Assembly (NCBI RefSeq): GCF_028473745.1
Contig: NZ_CP101137.1
Coordinates: 3,534,001 to 3,598,000 of the forward strand
Reading direction: 5' to 3'
Source: Streptomyces sp. M92
Lineage (GTDB): Bacteria; Actinomycetota; Actinomycetes; Streptomycetales; Streptomycetaceae
Length of the DNA stretch: 64,000 nt
The notes beneath the pieces were generated by a model. The model was not told the origin of the DNA. It did not search any database and saw nothing but the letters and a program-made list of their open reading frames with translations. Of the stretch, positions 44,233 through 53,169 are shown piece after piece. Positions within the stretch are counted from its first letter, which is position 1. Each line of letters begins with the position of its first letter. The position numbers and the translations under genes are program-made.

Positions 44233-45447
44233 ATGAGTACGTCGCTTCGACAGCGGTACCGCGCCTGCGTCGCCGCTCCCGCCTATGCCTGGGTCACCGG
44301 CGGTCTGCTGAGCGTCGCGGCCGTCGTGGAGCTGATCGCCTTCCCGGGGTCCGTGACGACCACGGCGGGTGTGCTGGTGTCCTCCGTCTCGCTGATGTGG
44401 CGCCAGTCCCTCCCGCCCGTCGCGATACTCACGGTCGCCGCGGGGCTCATCGGGTTCGCCGGGGACGTCAACCTGTACCTCTCGATCATGGCGAGCGGGC
44501 TGATCGGCTGCTACACGCTGGGCCGCCACCGGGTGCTGCACCCCGCCGTGACCGTCGCGGGCGGCGCTCTCGGTGCCCTGTGCGTGAACCTGGTGCACAT
44601 CAACACCTGGTCGCGGATGGAGCTGCCGGTGCCCGCGCTGTGGGAGAAGGGCTCGCTGAGCCTGTTCGCCGAGTCGTTCCTGCTGAGCGTGGTCGTCTTC
44701 GGCGCGGTGATGATGGGTGACGCGGTCCGCGCCCGGGAGGAGACCCGCACCGAACGGCACCTCGCCCAGGCCCGGTTGATCTCCATGGAGCGGCAGCAGG
44801 CCGCCGAGGCGGAGCGGGCCGCGATCGCCCGCGAACTGCACGACATCGTCTCCCACTCGGTGTCGATGATCGCCGTCCAGGCCGAGAGCGCCACGTACAC
44901 CGCCCCGGGGCTCACGCCCGAGGCACGCGACGGCTTCCAGCAGATCGCCGGCACCGCCCGCTCCTCGATGGCCGAACTGCGGCGCCTGCTCGGTGTCCTG
45001 CGCACCCCCCGGGGTGATACGGCCCTGACCGCCCCGCAGCCGACACTGGACCACCTCGCCGAACTGGTCGAGCAGCACCGGGCGGTGGGCGGGACGGCCG
45101 AGCTGAGGATCACCGGGGAGCGGGTCGCACTGCCCGCCGCATGGGAGCTGTCCGCCTACCGGATCGCCCAGGAAGCCCTGACCAACGCCCGCAAGCACGC
45201 GCCCGGCGCCCGTACGGTGGTGGAGGTGGACTACGGGGCGGACCGGCTGCTCACCCTCCGCGTCCGCGACGACGGCCCGGCCCCGGGCGCCCGCCCGGAC
45301 ACCGGTGCCGGTACCGACGCCACTCCCGGCCACGGTCTGACCGGGATGCGGGAACGGGCGGCGCTGGTCGGAGGCCGGCTCAGCGCGGGCGCGGCCGAGG
45401 GCGGCGGCTTCCTGGTGGAGGCGGAACTGCCCTGGGGGACCGCATGA
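44233..45447 (+). CDS. Two-component sensor histidine kinase (NarL-type partner)
   Basis: Histidine kinase of 404 residues. The N-terminal 170 residues hold about five or six membrane helices and no obvious extracellular sensor. The DHp box is RELHDIVSHSVSMIAVQAE with phospho-acceptor H203, and the ATPase has NARKHAPGA and GHGLTGMRERA. This is the HisKA_3 class, matching its NarL-type response regulator, which starts inside the kinase stop (ATGA). Signal unknown; the divergent glycosyltransferases are possible targets. Confidence 0.88.
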   Translation: MSTSLRQRYRACVAAPAYAWVTGGLLSVAAVVELIAFPGSVTTTAGVLVSSVSLMWRQSLPPVAILTVAAGLIGFAGDVNLYLSIMASGLIGCYTLGRHRVLHPAVTVAGGALGALCVNLVHINTWSRMELPVPALWEKGSLSLFAESFLLSVVVFGAVMMGDAVRAREETRTERHLAQARLISMERQQAAEAERAAIARELHDIVSHSVSMIAVQAESATYTAPGLTPEARDGFQQIAGTARSSMAELRRLLGVLRTPRGDTALTAPQPTLDHLAELVEQHRAVGGTAELRITGERVALPAAWELSAYRIAQEALTNARKHAPGARTVVEVDYGADRLLTLRVRDDGPAPGARPDTGAGTDATPGHGLTGMRERAALVGGRLSAGAAEGGGFLVEAELPWGTA

Positions 45448-46154
45448 CGTGCGGGCAGCGGGCGGGGGAGACGCGGGTGATCAGGACGCTGGTCGCCGAT
45501 GACCAGGCGGTCGTCCGCACCGGCTTCGTGAACCTGCTGGGCACCCAGGAGGACATCGAGGTCGTCGGTGAGGCGGAGGACGGGGCGCAGGCGGTGCGGG
45601 TCGCCGCCGAGACCCGGCCCGACCTAGCCCTCCTCGACATCCGGATGCCGCACAAGAACGGCATCGAGGCCGCCCGTGAGATCCTGGCCGCCTCCGGCGG
45701 TGCGACGAAGGTGCTGATGCTGACCACCTTCGGCCTCGACGAGTACGTGTACGACGCGCTCGCGGCCGGAGCGGGCGGCTTCCTGCTCAAGGACGCCACC
45801 TTCCCCGAACTGCTGCACGCCGTCCGGGTGGTGGCGGACGGCAGCGCACTGCTCTCGCCCGAGATCACCAAGCGGCTGATCGCCGAGTTCGTCCACGCGC
45901 GTGGCTCCCGGCTCCCCGCCCACCCGCCCGCCGACCTCACGGCCCGGGAGACGGAGGTGCTGGTCCTGATCGCGCGGGGGCTGTCCAACGCGGAGATCGC
46001 GGACCGCCTCACCATCACCGACCACACCGTGAAGACCCACATCAACCGGCTGTTCGCCAAGCTGGAGCTGCGCGACCGGGCGCAGGCGGTGATCGCGGCC
46101 TACGAGACGGGGCTGGTCCGGGCGGGCGGCGACTTCGGGGCCCGGCACCGGTAA
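45444..46154 (+). CDS. NarL/LuxR-type response regulator
   Basis: Response regulator of 236 residues. D65 in LALLDIRMP is the phospho-acceptor, K near 116 in LLKDAT completes the receiver, and the LuxR-type HTH is LTARETEVLVLIARGLSNAEIADRL-x-TDHTVKTHINRLF. ATG 45444 overlaps the kinase stop by 4 bases. GTG 45478 (VIRTLVADDQ) would fit the usual receiver start and is an alternative. The stop codon lies inside the following terminator stem-loop. Confidence 0.88.
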   Translation: MTCGQRAGETRVIRTLVADDQAVVRTGFVNLLGTQEDIEVVGEAEDGAQAVRVAAETRPDLALLDIRMPHKNGIEAAREILAASGGATKVLMLTTFGLDEYVYDALAAGAGGFLLKDATFPELLHAVRVVADGSALLSPEITKRLIAEFVHARGSRLPAHPPADLTARETEVLVLIARGLSNAEIADRLTITDHTVKTHINRLFAKLELRDRAQAVIAAYETGLVRAGGDFGARHR

Positions 46155-46172
46155 CCACCGGTGCCGGGCCCC
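46137..46172. terminator. Perfect 16-base-pair terminator
   Basis: 46137-46152 pairs perfectly with 46157-46172 around AACC; the response-regulator stop TAA is at 46152-46154. It also lies 27 bases from the convergent GH3 gene, so it can act on both strands. Confidence 0.8.
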
Positions 46173-46199
46173 TTCACCGCGTCGGCCTGCTCCGGACCC

Positions 46200-49070
46200 T
46201 CAACCGGAGAAGCCGACGTGCGCGAGCCGCAGAGCGCCGCGCAGCCTGATGCGGAGGTCGTGCACGCCCTCGGCGGCCATCGCGGCGCCGGCCTCCACGT
46301 AGTCGTACGGGCCCGGCGTCGGCGTGCCCGGGGACAGCACCGCCATCGACGGGCCGCCGTCGAGGGCGATCTCCACGCTGCCCTCGCCCGCCACCGTCAC
46401 GGTCACCCCTGCTACGCCTCGGCCGAAGTCGCAGGAACGGTAGAGGAGTTCGCCGGAGCCGGTGCCGCCCGCCACCGGCGTCACCGCGTCGCCCGCCACC
46501 TTCGTGCGGTCCACGATCTCCGTGCCGCTCTGCTCGTCGAAGTCGGCCGCGTCGAGGCCGTGTTCGCGTACCGGGCGGGGAACGGCCGGCTCCCCGTCGA
46601 GCCGCACGGTCGCCGACAGCCGTACGTCCTCGCTGGAGGCGCCCACCAGCAGCGCGTACGGGCCGGGTTCCAGCCGCCACCGGCCGTGGGCCACGTCCCA
46701 GAACGCGAACGCGGACAGCGGGATCTCGAACGACACCTCCTCCGTCGCCCCCGGGGCCAGCGTGAGCCGCCGGTGGGCGAGCAGCTCCCGGCGCGGACGC
46801 GGGACCGAGGGCTCCTCGGCGCGGGCGTAGAGCTGGGCCACCTCGTCGGCCGTGACGCCCCCGGTATTGGTGACGGTGAAGGAGACGCGCACCGAGGCGT
46901 CGCCGACCCGGGCGGAGAGGTCCGCGTAGCCGAAGGACGCGTACGACAGGCCGTGCCCGAACGGGAACAGCGCGGTCCCCTCGAAGTACAGGTAGGTCTG
47001 GCGGCTCCCGATCACGTCGTAGTCCAGCAGCCCGGGCAGGTCGGCGTCGTCGGCGTACCAGGTCTGCGGGAGCCGCCCGGCGGGGGAGACGTCACCGGCG
47101 AGGACCCGGGCCAGTGCGGTGCCGGCCGCCTGGCCCCCGTGCGCGGTCCACAGCACCGCCGGGAGCACGTCGGCGTCGACCGTGTACGGGTAGGCGGAGA
47201 CCAGCGCCAGTACCGTGCGCTCGCTTGCGGCGCGGGCGGCGCGCAGCAGCCGTTCCTGGTGGGCGGGCAGCCGCAGCGTCGTGCGGTCCTCGGTCTCCCG
47301 GCCGTTGATGTGCGGGTCGTTGCCCGCCACCACCAGGACCACGTCCGCCTCCGCCGCCGCCCGCGCCACCGCGTCCTCGCCGCGCTCGGCGACGACCAGT
47401 TCGAAGACCTCGGCGTGCGCATCGTCCATGCCCTCCGCGGCAACCTGCACGCCGTCGGCGGCGACACAGACGGGACGACCCGTTCCCAAGTGCCGCAGGA
47501 GGTGACCGTTGCCATGGGGCTCCAGCCGGAAGGTCTCCTGCACGACCCAGCCGCCGGGCTGGTCGGCGGAGGCGCGCAGGAAACCGTCCTCGGCGACGGA
47601 CAGGTACCGGCCGTCCGGCGCCCGCAGGGTGAGGACACCCTCGCCCCAGTCGGCCAGCGCGAGTTCGGTGCCGTCGGCGTCGGTGGTGAGGGGCGGCAGG
47701 TCGGTCCGGCCGGCGAGCAGCGCCGGGTCGAGGGCACCCTCGGAGCCCGGGGCCCCGGCGGGGGAGTCGGCCGAGTCCTCCGCCGCCGGAAGGACGTGCA
47801 GGAACGTGCCGGCACCGGTGCGCAGTCGGACCCGGTCCACGCCCTCCGCGAAGGTCACGCGTTCGGCGCCGAACCGGTCGTACAGGCCCTCCAGCGGAGT
47901 CGAGCGGTGGATGAGCGTGCCGCTGTACCAGTCGAGCTTGCACTCGTCGGCGAGCAGACCGACGACGGCGATCCGGGCGTCGGGGGCCAGCGGCAGCACA
48001 CCGTCGTTCTTGAGCAGGACGACCGCCTGCTCGGCGGCCTCCAGGGCGAGCGCACGGTGCTCCGGGGTGTCGAAGTCGTCCGTGCCCGCGTGCGGGTCCC
48101 GCGCCGGGTCGAACTCGCCGAGCCGGAGGCGGACCGAGAGCTGCCGGCGCACCGCCGTGTCGATGTCGGCCTCGGTCAGCAGGCCCCGCTCCAGGGCGCC
48201 CCGGACCCGCGCGACGATCACCGAGGAGTCCGTGCCGTGGTCGGTGAAGCTGTCCACCCCGGCCCGCAGCGCGGCGGCGGTCGCCTCCTCGTGGGTGTCG
48301 AAGTAGTGCTCGGAGTCGACCAGGTTGGAGGGCGCGCCCGCGTCCGAGCAGACCAGGAGGTCGTCCTCGGTCCAGGTGCGAAGGTGCCGGCCGAGGTACG
48401 GGGAGAGGTGGTTCGGGCGGCCGTTGACCAGGTTGTACGCCGGCATCACTCCGGCCACCGCGCCCGCCCGGACCGTCTCGTGGAAGGCGCGCAGGTCGTA
48501 CTCGTTCAGCACGCGCGGGCGGACGGACGCCGAGGACGTGTCCCGGTCGGTCTCGTTGTTGTGCGCGAGCCAGTGCTTGAGGACCGGTGCGGTGCGCCAG
48601 TACACCGGATGGTCGCCGCGCAGGCCGCGGGTGTACGCGGTCGCGATGGCGGAGGTCAGCTTCGGGTCCTCGGAGTAGCCCTCCTCGTTGCGGCCCCACA
48701 GGGGGTGGCGCAGCAGGTTGACGGTCGGGGACCAGACGTTGAGGCCGACGCGCTCGTCCCGGGCGCGCATCGCGCGGGCCTCCTTGGACACCGCCTCGCC
48801 GACGCGGCGCACCAGATCCTCGTTCCAGGTCGCGCCCAGGCCCACGGCCTGCGGGAACACCGTCGCCGGGCCCATCCAGGCCACTCCGTGCAGGGCTTCC
48901 TGGCCGGTGCGGAACGCGGAGATGCCGAGGCGTTCGACGGCGGGGGCGAACTGGTGCAGGGAAGCGGTCTTCTCATCGAGCGTCAGCCGCGACAGCAGGT
49001 CGTCGACGCGCTTCCCGAACGGCAGGTGCGGGTCGCGGAAAGGCGGCGTGGGCAGCGTGGGTGCGGACAC
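46200..49070 (-). CDS. GH3 beta-glycosidase with inserted and C-terminal beta modules
   Basis: Glycoside hydrolase of 956 residues, without a signal peptide, so cytoplasmic. The GH3 N-terminal barrel has LVCSDAGAPSNL near residue 240, with the aspartate as likely nucleophile (SDAG in place of SDW). The C-terminal sandwich domain has VVLLKNDGVLPL and GNDPHINGRETEDRTTLRLP, but is interrupted by about 130 residues resembling a fascin- or lectin-like beta module (GRYLSVAEDGFLRA). A fibronectin-like domain and a CBM6-like module (LYRSCDFGRGVAG) follow. The role is probably beta-glucosidase or beta-xylosidase on imported xyloglucan oligosaccharides. GTG 49070 is preceded by GGGGAA. A LacI operator overlaps its promoter. 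Confidence 0.88.
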   Translation of the reverse strand: MSAPTLPTPPFRDPHLPFGKRVDDLLSRLTLDEKTASLHQFAPAVERLGISAFRTGQEALHGVAWMGPATVFPQAVGLGATWNEDLVRRVGEAVSKEARAMRARDERVGLNVWSPTVNLLRHPLWGRNEEGYSEDPKLTSAIATAYTRGLRGDHPVYWRTAPVLKHWLAHNNETDRDTSSASVRPRVLNEYDLRAFHETVRAGAVAGVMPAYNLVNGRPNHLSPYLGRHLRTWTEDDLLVCSDAGAPSNLVDSEHYFDTHEEATAAALRAGVDSFTDHGTDSSVIVARVRGALERGLLTEADIDTAVRRQLSVRLRLGEFDPARDPHAGTDDFDTPEHRALALEAAEQAVVLLKNDGVLPLAPDARIAVVGLLADECKLDWYSGTLIHRSTPLEGLYDRFGAERVTFAEGVDRVRLRTGAGTFLHVLPAAEDSADSPAGAPGSEGALDPALLAGRTDLPPLTTDADGTELALADWGEGVLTLRAPDGRYLSVAEDGFLRASADQPGGWVVQETFRLEPHGNGHLLRHLGTGRPVCVAADGVQVAAEGMDDAHAEVFELVVAERGEDAVARAAAEADVVLVVAGNDPHINGRETEDRTTLRLPAHQERLLRAARAASERTVLALVSAYPYTVDADVLPAVLWTAHGGQAAGTALARVLAGDVSPAGRLPQTWYADDADLPGLLDYDVIGSRQTYLYFEGTALFPFGHGLSYASFGYADLSARVGDASVRVSFTVTNTGGVTADEVAQLYARAEEPSVPRPRRELLAHRRLTLAPGATEEVSFEIPLSAFAFWDVAHGRWRLEPGPYALLVGASSEDVRLSATVRLDGEPAVPRPVREHGLDAADFDEQSGTEIVDRTKVAGDAVTPVAGGTGSGELLYRSCDFGRGVAGVTVTVAGEGSVEIALDGGPSMAVLSPGTPTPGPYDYVEAGAAMAAEGVHDLRIRLRGALRLAHVGFSG

Positions 49071-49105
49071 GTGAGGTTCCCCTTGCGATGGAGCGACGAA
49101 CGCTT

Positions 49106-49148
49106 TCGAAGCGCTTCGATGCTCATTCGCCGTACGGGTGGGTGTCAA
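49106..49148 (-). promoter_or_regulatory. GH3 promoter with LacI operator
   Basis: Minus-strand TTGACA (49143-49148) and TGAGCA (49120-49125), 17 bases apart, place the start near 49113, inside the perfect palindrome TCGAAGCGCTTCGA (49106-49119). A repressor bound there would block transcription. Confidence 0.75.
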
Positions 49149-49175
49149 GACGTCAGGGAATTCTGGGAGCGACCC

Positions 49176-49228
49176 TTGTGCGGCCTCAGGGGTTCACCTA
49201 ACCTCGCAGCAACATCGAAGCGCTTCGA
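49176..49228 (+). promoter_or_regulatory. ABC/GH operon promoter with LacI operator
   Basis: TTGTGC (49176-49181), 17 bases, TAACCT (49199-49204), then the palindrome TCGAAGCGCTTCGA at 49215-49228, centred about 11 bases after the predicted start. This is the classic position for a LacI-family repressor. Confidence 0.75.
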
Positions 49229-49378
49229 CTACGGAGCTGTGACCCCAGGACGCACCCGCAGGTGCATCCGGAACCGCGCATTCCTCCGACGACCGCTTCA
49301 GCTCAGCCAGTTCCAGTGAAGACACCGCAGCCGACGGCCACCGCCGGGTGTGCTGGTGCGCCATGAAGGGTTGACGCA

Positions 49379-51067
49379 ATGACGCCGAACGCCGCCTCCG
49401 GTCCCAGCCGGAGAAAGTTCCTCGCCTCCTCCGCGGCCGTCACCGCAGCGGTGGCGGGAGGTGTGCCGCTGCTCTCCGCCTGCGGCGGTGGGTCCGACGG
49501 CGGTTCGCGCGACGGCACCACGTCGGGCAAGGAGGCGAAGAAGCTGCTGCCGGCGTACGTGGCCGGCAACGTGGTCACCCCCGACATCCCCAGCAAGAAC
49601 GGTTCCGCGGTCGGCTTCACCGGCAAGCTCGACCTCGCGGACCTGAAGACCTCGGTGCCGAAGAAGCTCGGCAAGGGCGGCGAGGTCACCGTCATGTCGC
49701 CGTTCTGGGGCTCCCCGCCGAAGGACGGCAACGCCTACTACAAGGCCATGAACGAGCTCATCGGCGTCGACGTGGTCTGGCAGAACCAGGACGGCAACAC
49801 CTACGACCAGAAGCTCGGCGCGGTCCTCGCCTCCAGCGAGGTGCCCGACGTGGTGGTCGTGCCCGGCTGGAACATGACCGGCAAGATACCCAGCGCCATC
49901 ATCGGCAAGTTCGCCGACCTCGGCCCGTACCTGTCCGGGGACGCCGTCAAGGAGTACCCCAACCTCGCGGCGATCCCCACCGACGCCTGGCGGCGGTCCA
50001 TCTTCGGCGGCAAGCTGCGCGGTCTGCCGATGCCGGCCTCGTACGTCACCGGCATCGTGCCGCTGTACCGGCAGGACGTCTTCGAGAAGGAGGGTTACGA
50101 AGTCCCCCGGTCCTGCGACGACTTCATGGCGTTCGCGAAGGACGCCACCAACGCGAAGGCCAAGCGCTGGGCCTGTCTGGACATGAAGTGGACCGCCTTC
50201 AACGCCTTCGGTGTGCTCTCCGGCAACGAGAAGTCGCTGGGCTGGAACGAGGCCGACGGCAAGCTGGTCTACCGCATCGAGACCGAGGAGTACCTCGAGG
50301 CCCTGGAGTGGACGCGCAAGCTGTTCGCCGCCGGCGTCGTGCACCCCGACGCCAGGCTCGGCAAGTCCAACGCGGCCGACCCCGGGCCGAAGTTCGCCGC
50401 CGGCGAGTTCATCGTCTACAACCAGGACTCCTCGCAGTGGTGGAGCCGTACCGCCGAGCAGGCCACGCAGAACCCCGAGTTCAAGATATGGGGCATGGAC
50501 ATCTGGGGGCACGACGGCGGCGACCCGACGCTGTGGGCGCAGAACCCGGCGGGCATCTTCGCCTTCGTCAACAAGGACGCCCCCGAGTCCGTGATCCGCG
50601 ACGTGCTGGCCGTCGCCAACGTCACCGCCGCGCCGTACGGGACCACGGAGTACATGGCCACCAACTACGGCGTCGAGGGCACCCACTACACCGTCGAGGA
50701 CGGCGTGCCCACCAAGACCGAGCAGGGCAACATCGACGTGATGAACGCCTACGTGATGATCGCGAGCCCCGCTCCGACCATCGCCCACCCCGACTTCCCC
50801 GAGGTCGCCAAGGGGCAGGTGGAGTGGCAGCAGCGCATGGGCGCCTTCACGAAGAAGTCCGCCTTCTACGGCATGCAGATCGTCGAGCCCGCCCGCTGGA
50901 CCAACCTGTCCAACGACTTCGAGCAGCTGGAGGACGACGTCGTCCGCGGCCGCAAGAAGATCAGCGACGTGCAGCAGGCCGTCTCCGACTGGCGGAGCAA
51001 GGGCGGCGACAAACTGCGCGACTGGTACAAGAAGCTGCTCGACGAGAACGGCACGGCGGCGGGCTGA
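49379..51067 (+). CDS. Oligosaccharide ABC transporter binding lipoprotein
   Basis: Extracellular solute-binding protein of 562 residues, long as in the LplA/CUT1 group that takes large oligosaccharides. The Tat motif SRRKFLASS is followed by lipobox LLSAC, giving a Tat-exported lipoprotein. Aromatics such as VVWQNQDGNTYDQK and WWSRT could stack on sugars. AAGGG lies 8 bases before ATG 49379. It heads the operon of two permeases, GH74, GH42 and GH95, so xyloglucan oligosaccharide is the probable ligand. Behind a LacI operator. Confidence 0.87.
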   Translation: MTPNAASGPSRRKFLASSAAVTAAVAGGVPLLSACGGGSDGGSRDGTTSGKEAKKLLPAYVAGNVVTPDIPSKNGSAVGFTGKLDLADLKTSVPKKLGKGGEVTVMSPFWGSPPKDGNAYYKAMNELIGVDVVWQNQDGNTYDQKLGAVLASSEVPDVVVVPGWNMTGKIPSAIIGKFADLGPYLSGDAVKEYPNLAAIPTDAWRRSIFGGKLRGLPMPASYVTGIVPLYRQDVFEKEGYEVPRSCDDFMAFAKDATNAKAKRWACLDMKWTAFNAFGVLSGNEKSLGWNEADGKLVYRIETEEYLEALEWTRKLFAAGVVHPDARLGKSNAADPGPKFAAGEFIVYNQDSSQWWSRTAEQATQNPEFKIWGMDIWGHDGGDPTLWAQNPAGIFAFVNKDAPESVIRDVLAVANVTAAPYGTTEYMATNYGVEGTHYTVEDGVPTKTEQGNIDVMNAYVMIASPAPTIAHPDFPEVAKGQVEWQQRMGAFTKKSAFYGMQIVEPARWTNLSNDFEQLEDDVVRGRKKISDVQQAVSDWRSKGGDKLRDWYKKLLDENGTAAG

Positions 51068-51092
51068 CGGTACCGAGGCGAGGAGAACGGCC

Positions 51093-52130
51093 GTGTCGAA
51101 CAGCACGGTGCCTCGGACCGGGACCGAGGCCGATACGACGAAGAAGACCCCGGTGGCGTCCGGCGACGCCACCGGCCCCCGCAAGGGCAGGCCGGCCACG
51201 GGCAAGCTCAGCCTGCGGCTGAGGTTCCGGCGCGACCGCGTGCTGCTGCTGATGACACTGCCGGCCGTTCTGCTGGTGCTGCTCTTCAACTACGTGCCGA
51301 TCCTCGGCAACGTCGTCGCCTTCCAGGAGTACGACCCCTACCTCAGCGACAACGGGATCGTCTCCATCCTGCACAGCCCCTGGGTGGGCCTGGAGAACTT
51401 CCAGCGGATCTTCGAGGACTCCGCCTTCTGGAACTCGGTGCGCAACACGCTGGTGCTCTTCGTGCTCCAGCTGGTCCTGTACTTCCCCATCCCCATCCTG
51501 CTCGCGCTGCTCATCAACAGCGTGGTCCGGCCCCGCGTCCGGGCGATCTCCCAGGCCATCCTCTACCTGCCGCACTTCTTCTCCTGGGTGCTGGTCATCG
51601 CCGTCTTCCAGCAGCTGTTGGGCGGGGCGGGACTCCTCTCCCAGCTGCTGCGCGACCATGGCTACGACGGACTGAGCCTCATGACCGACCCGGACACCTT
51701 CAAGTTCCTCGTCACCGCGCAGAGCGTGTGGAAGGACGCCGGCTGGGGGATCATCGTCTTCCTCGCCGCGCTCGCCTCCGTCAGCCCCGACCTCTACGAG
51801 GCCGCCGCGATGGACGGCGCCAACCGCTGGCGCCGGATGTGGCACGTCACGCTGCCCGCGCTGCGCCCGGTCATCGCACTGCTGCTGGTGCTGCGCGTCG
51901 GCGACGCCCTGACGGTCGGCTTCGAACAGATCCTGCTGCAACGCGACGCCGTAGGACCAGGGGCGGCCGAGGTCCTGGACACCTTCGTGTGGTGGAACGG
52001 CGTGCGCAACCAGGACTTCGGCTACGCCGCCGCCGCGGGGCTGGTGAAGGGCGTGATCAGTCTCGGCCTGGTCCTGATAGCGAACAAGGTGGCCCACCTC
52101 ATGGGCGAGCAGGGGGTGTACAAGAAGTGA
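51093..52130 (+). CDS. Sugar ABC transporter permease 1 (LplB-like)
   Basis: CUT1 permease of 345 residues, about six helices with an unusually long polar N-terminus. FLPVLLFNYVPILG-type start and EAAAMDGANRWRRMWHVTLP as the EAA loop. GTG 51093 has GAGGAG about 8 bases upstream. It couples to the next gene by GTGA overlap. No ATPase is encoded in the locus; such importers usually borrow the shared MsiK ATPase elsewhere in the Streptomyces chromosome. Confidence 0.88.
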   Translation: MSNSTVPRTGTEADTTKKTPVASGDATGPRKGRPATGKLSLRLRFRRDRVLLLMTLPAVLLVLLFNYVPILGNVVAFQEYDPYLSDNGIVSILHSPWVGLENFQRIFEDSAFWNSVRNTLVLFVLQLVLYFPIPILLALLINSVVRPRVRAISQAILYLPHFFSWVLVIAVFQQLLGGAGLLSQLLRDHGYDGLSLMTDPDTFKFLVTAQSVWKDAGWGIIVFLAALASVSPDLYEAAAMDGANRWRRMWHVTLPALRPVIALLLVLRVGDALTVGFEQILLQRDAVGPGAAEVLDTFVWWNGVRNQDFGYAAAAGLVKGVISLGLVLIANKVAHLMGEQGVYKK

Positions 52131-53089
52131 CCGCCGTACGAGAAGCGACCGCCGAGCGAGAAGCCACCGGCGGGCCCGCGCGCAGGCCGAGCCGGTGGGC
52201 GGCCCCGCCCCGGCCCGTGTGGGAGGAGAAGCCGAGCCGGGCCGGACTCGCCGGCAAGGGCCTGGTCCTGCTCCTGGCCTGCCTGGCCATCCTGTTCCCG
52301 CTGTGGATCGTGGTCGTCACCAGCCTCTCCTCCCGCAAGGCCATCGACGAGGCCGGCGGACTGGTGATGATCCCGACGGACATCACCTTCGTCGCCTACC
52401 AGGAACTGCTCAGCGGCGGCCAGGTCACCCGGGCCGCGCTGGTCAGCGTCGGCATCACCGTCGTCGGCACCCTGTTCTCGATGGCGGTGTCGGTGCTGTG
52501 CGCCTACGGGCTGTCCCGCAGCGGCTCGCTGGGCCACCGCTGGATCCTCTTGGTGCTGCTGGCCACGATGTTCTTCAGCGCGGGCCTGATCCCCACCTAC
52601 CTGCTGGTGCAGTCCCTGGGGCTGACCGACAGCTACCTCGCGCTGATCCTGCCCAGCGCGATCAGCGTCTTCAACATCCTGGTGCTGCGCGGCTTCTTCA
52701 TGGGCATCTCGCAGGAACTGATCGACAGCGCCCGCATCGACGGCGCCGGGGACCTGCGCATCCTGTGGCAGATCGTCCTGCCGCTGTCCCGCGCGGTCGT
52801 CGCGGTCATCACCCTGTTCTACGCCGTCGGCTACTGGAGCGCCTGGTTCAACGCCTCCCTGTACCTGAACGACCAGGACATGCTGCCCCTGCAGAACGTC
52901 ATGATCCAGCTCGTGCAGAAGCAGGAGGCGCCGGTCGGGCTCGGCCAGGCGATCAAGACCGGCGAGCTGTCCGGGCTGGCCGTGCAGATGGCCGTGATGG
53001 TCATGGCCCTGCTGCCCGTCGCCGTGCTGTCGCCCTTCGTCCAGCGCCACTTCAAGAAGGGGATGCTGACCGGCGCGGTGAAGGGCTGA
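52127..53089 (+). CDS. Sugar ABC transporter permease 2 (LplC-like)
   Basis: Partner permease of 320 residues with about six helices and the EAA-like ELIDSARIDGAGDLRILWQIVLPLS. The cytoplasmic N-tail is Pro/Arg-rich. GTG 52127 overlaps the previous stop. The LplBC type is linked to large plant-oligosaccharide uptake in several Gram-positive bacteria, consistent with the GH74 gene that follows. Confidence 0.88.
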   Translation: MTAVREATAEREATGGPARRPSRWAAPPRPVWEEKPSRAGLAGKGLVLLLACLAILFPLWIVVVTSLSSRKAIDEAGGLVMIPTDITFVAYQELLSGGQVTRAALVSVGITVVGTLFSMAVSVLCAYGLSRSGSLGHRWILLVLLATMFFSAGLIPTYLLVQSLGLTDSYLALILPSAISVFNILVLRGFFMGISQELIDSARIDGAGDLRILWQIVLPLSRAVVAVITLFYAVGYWSAWFNASLYLNDQDMLPLQNVMIQLVQKQEAPVGLGQAIKTGELSGLAVQMAVMVMALLPVAVLSPFVQRHFKKGMLTGAVKG

Positions 53090-53169
53090 CGCCCTCGTTC
53101 ACCGCCCCGGACCCGCTCGCCTCGCCCGCCGCCGTCCCCGCTCCCGAGCCGCACAGAACGAGGTATGTC

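Noticed and set aside
49190..49205. PHO-box-like GTTCACC before the sugar operon
   Set aside because: Only one GTTCACC unit is present; PhoP sites need at least two 11-base repeats.
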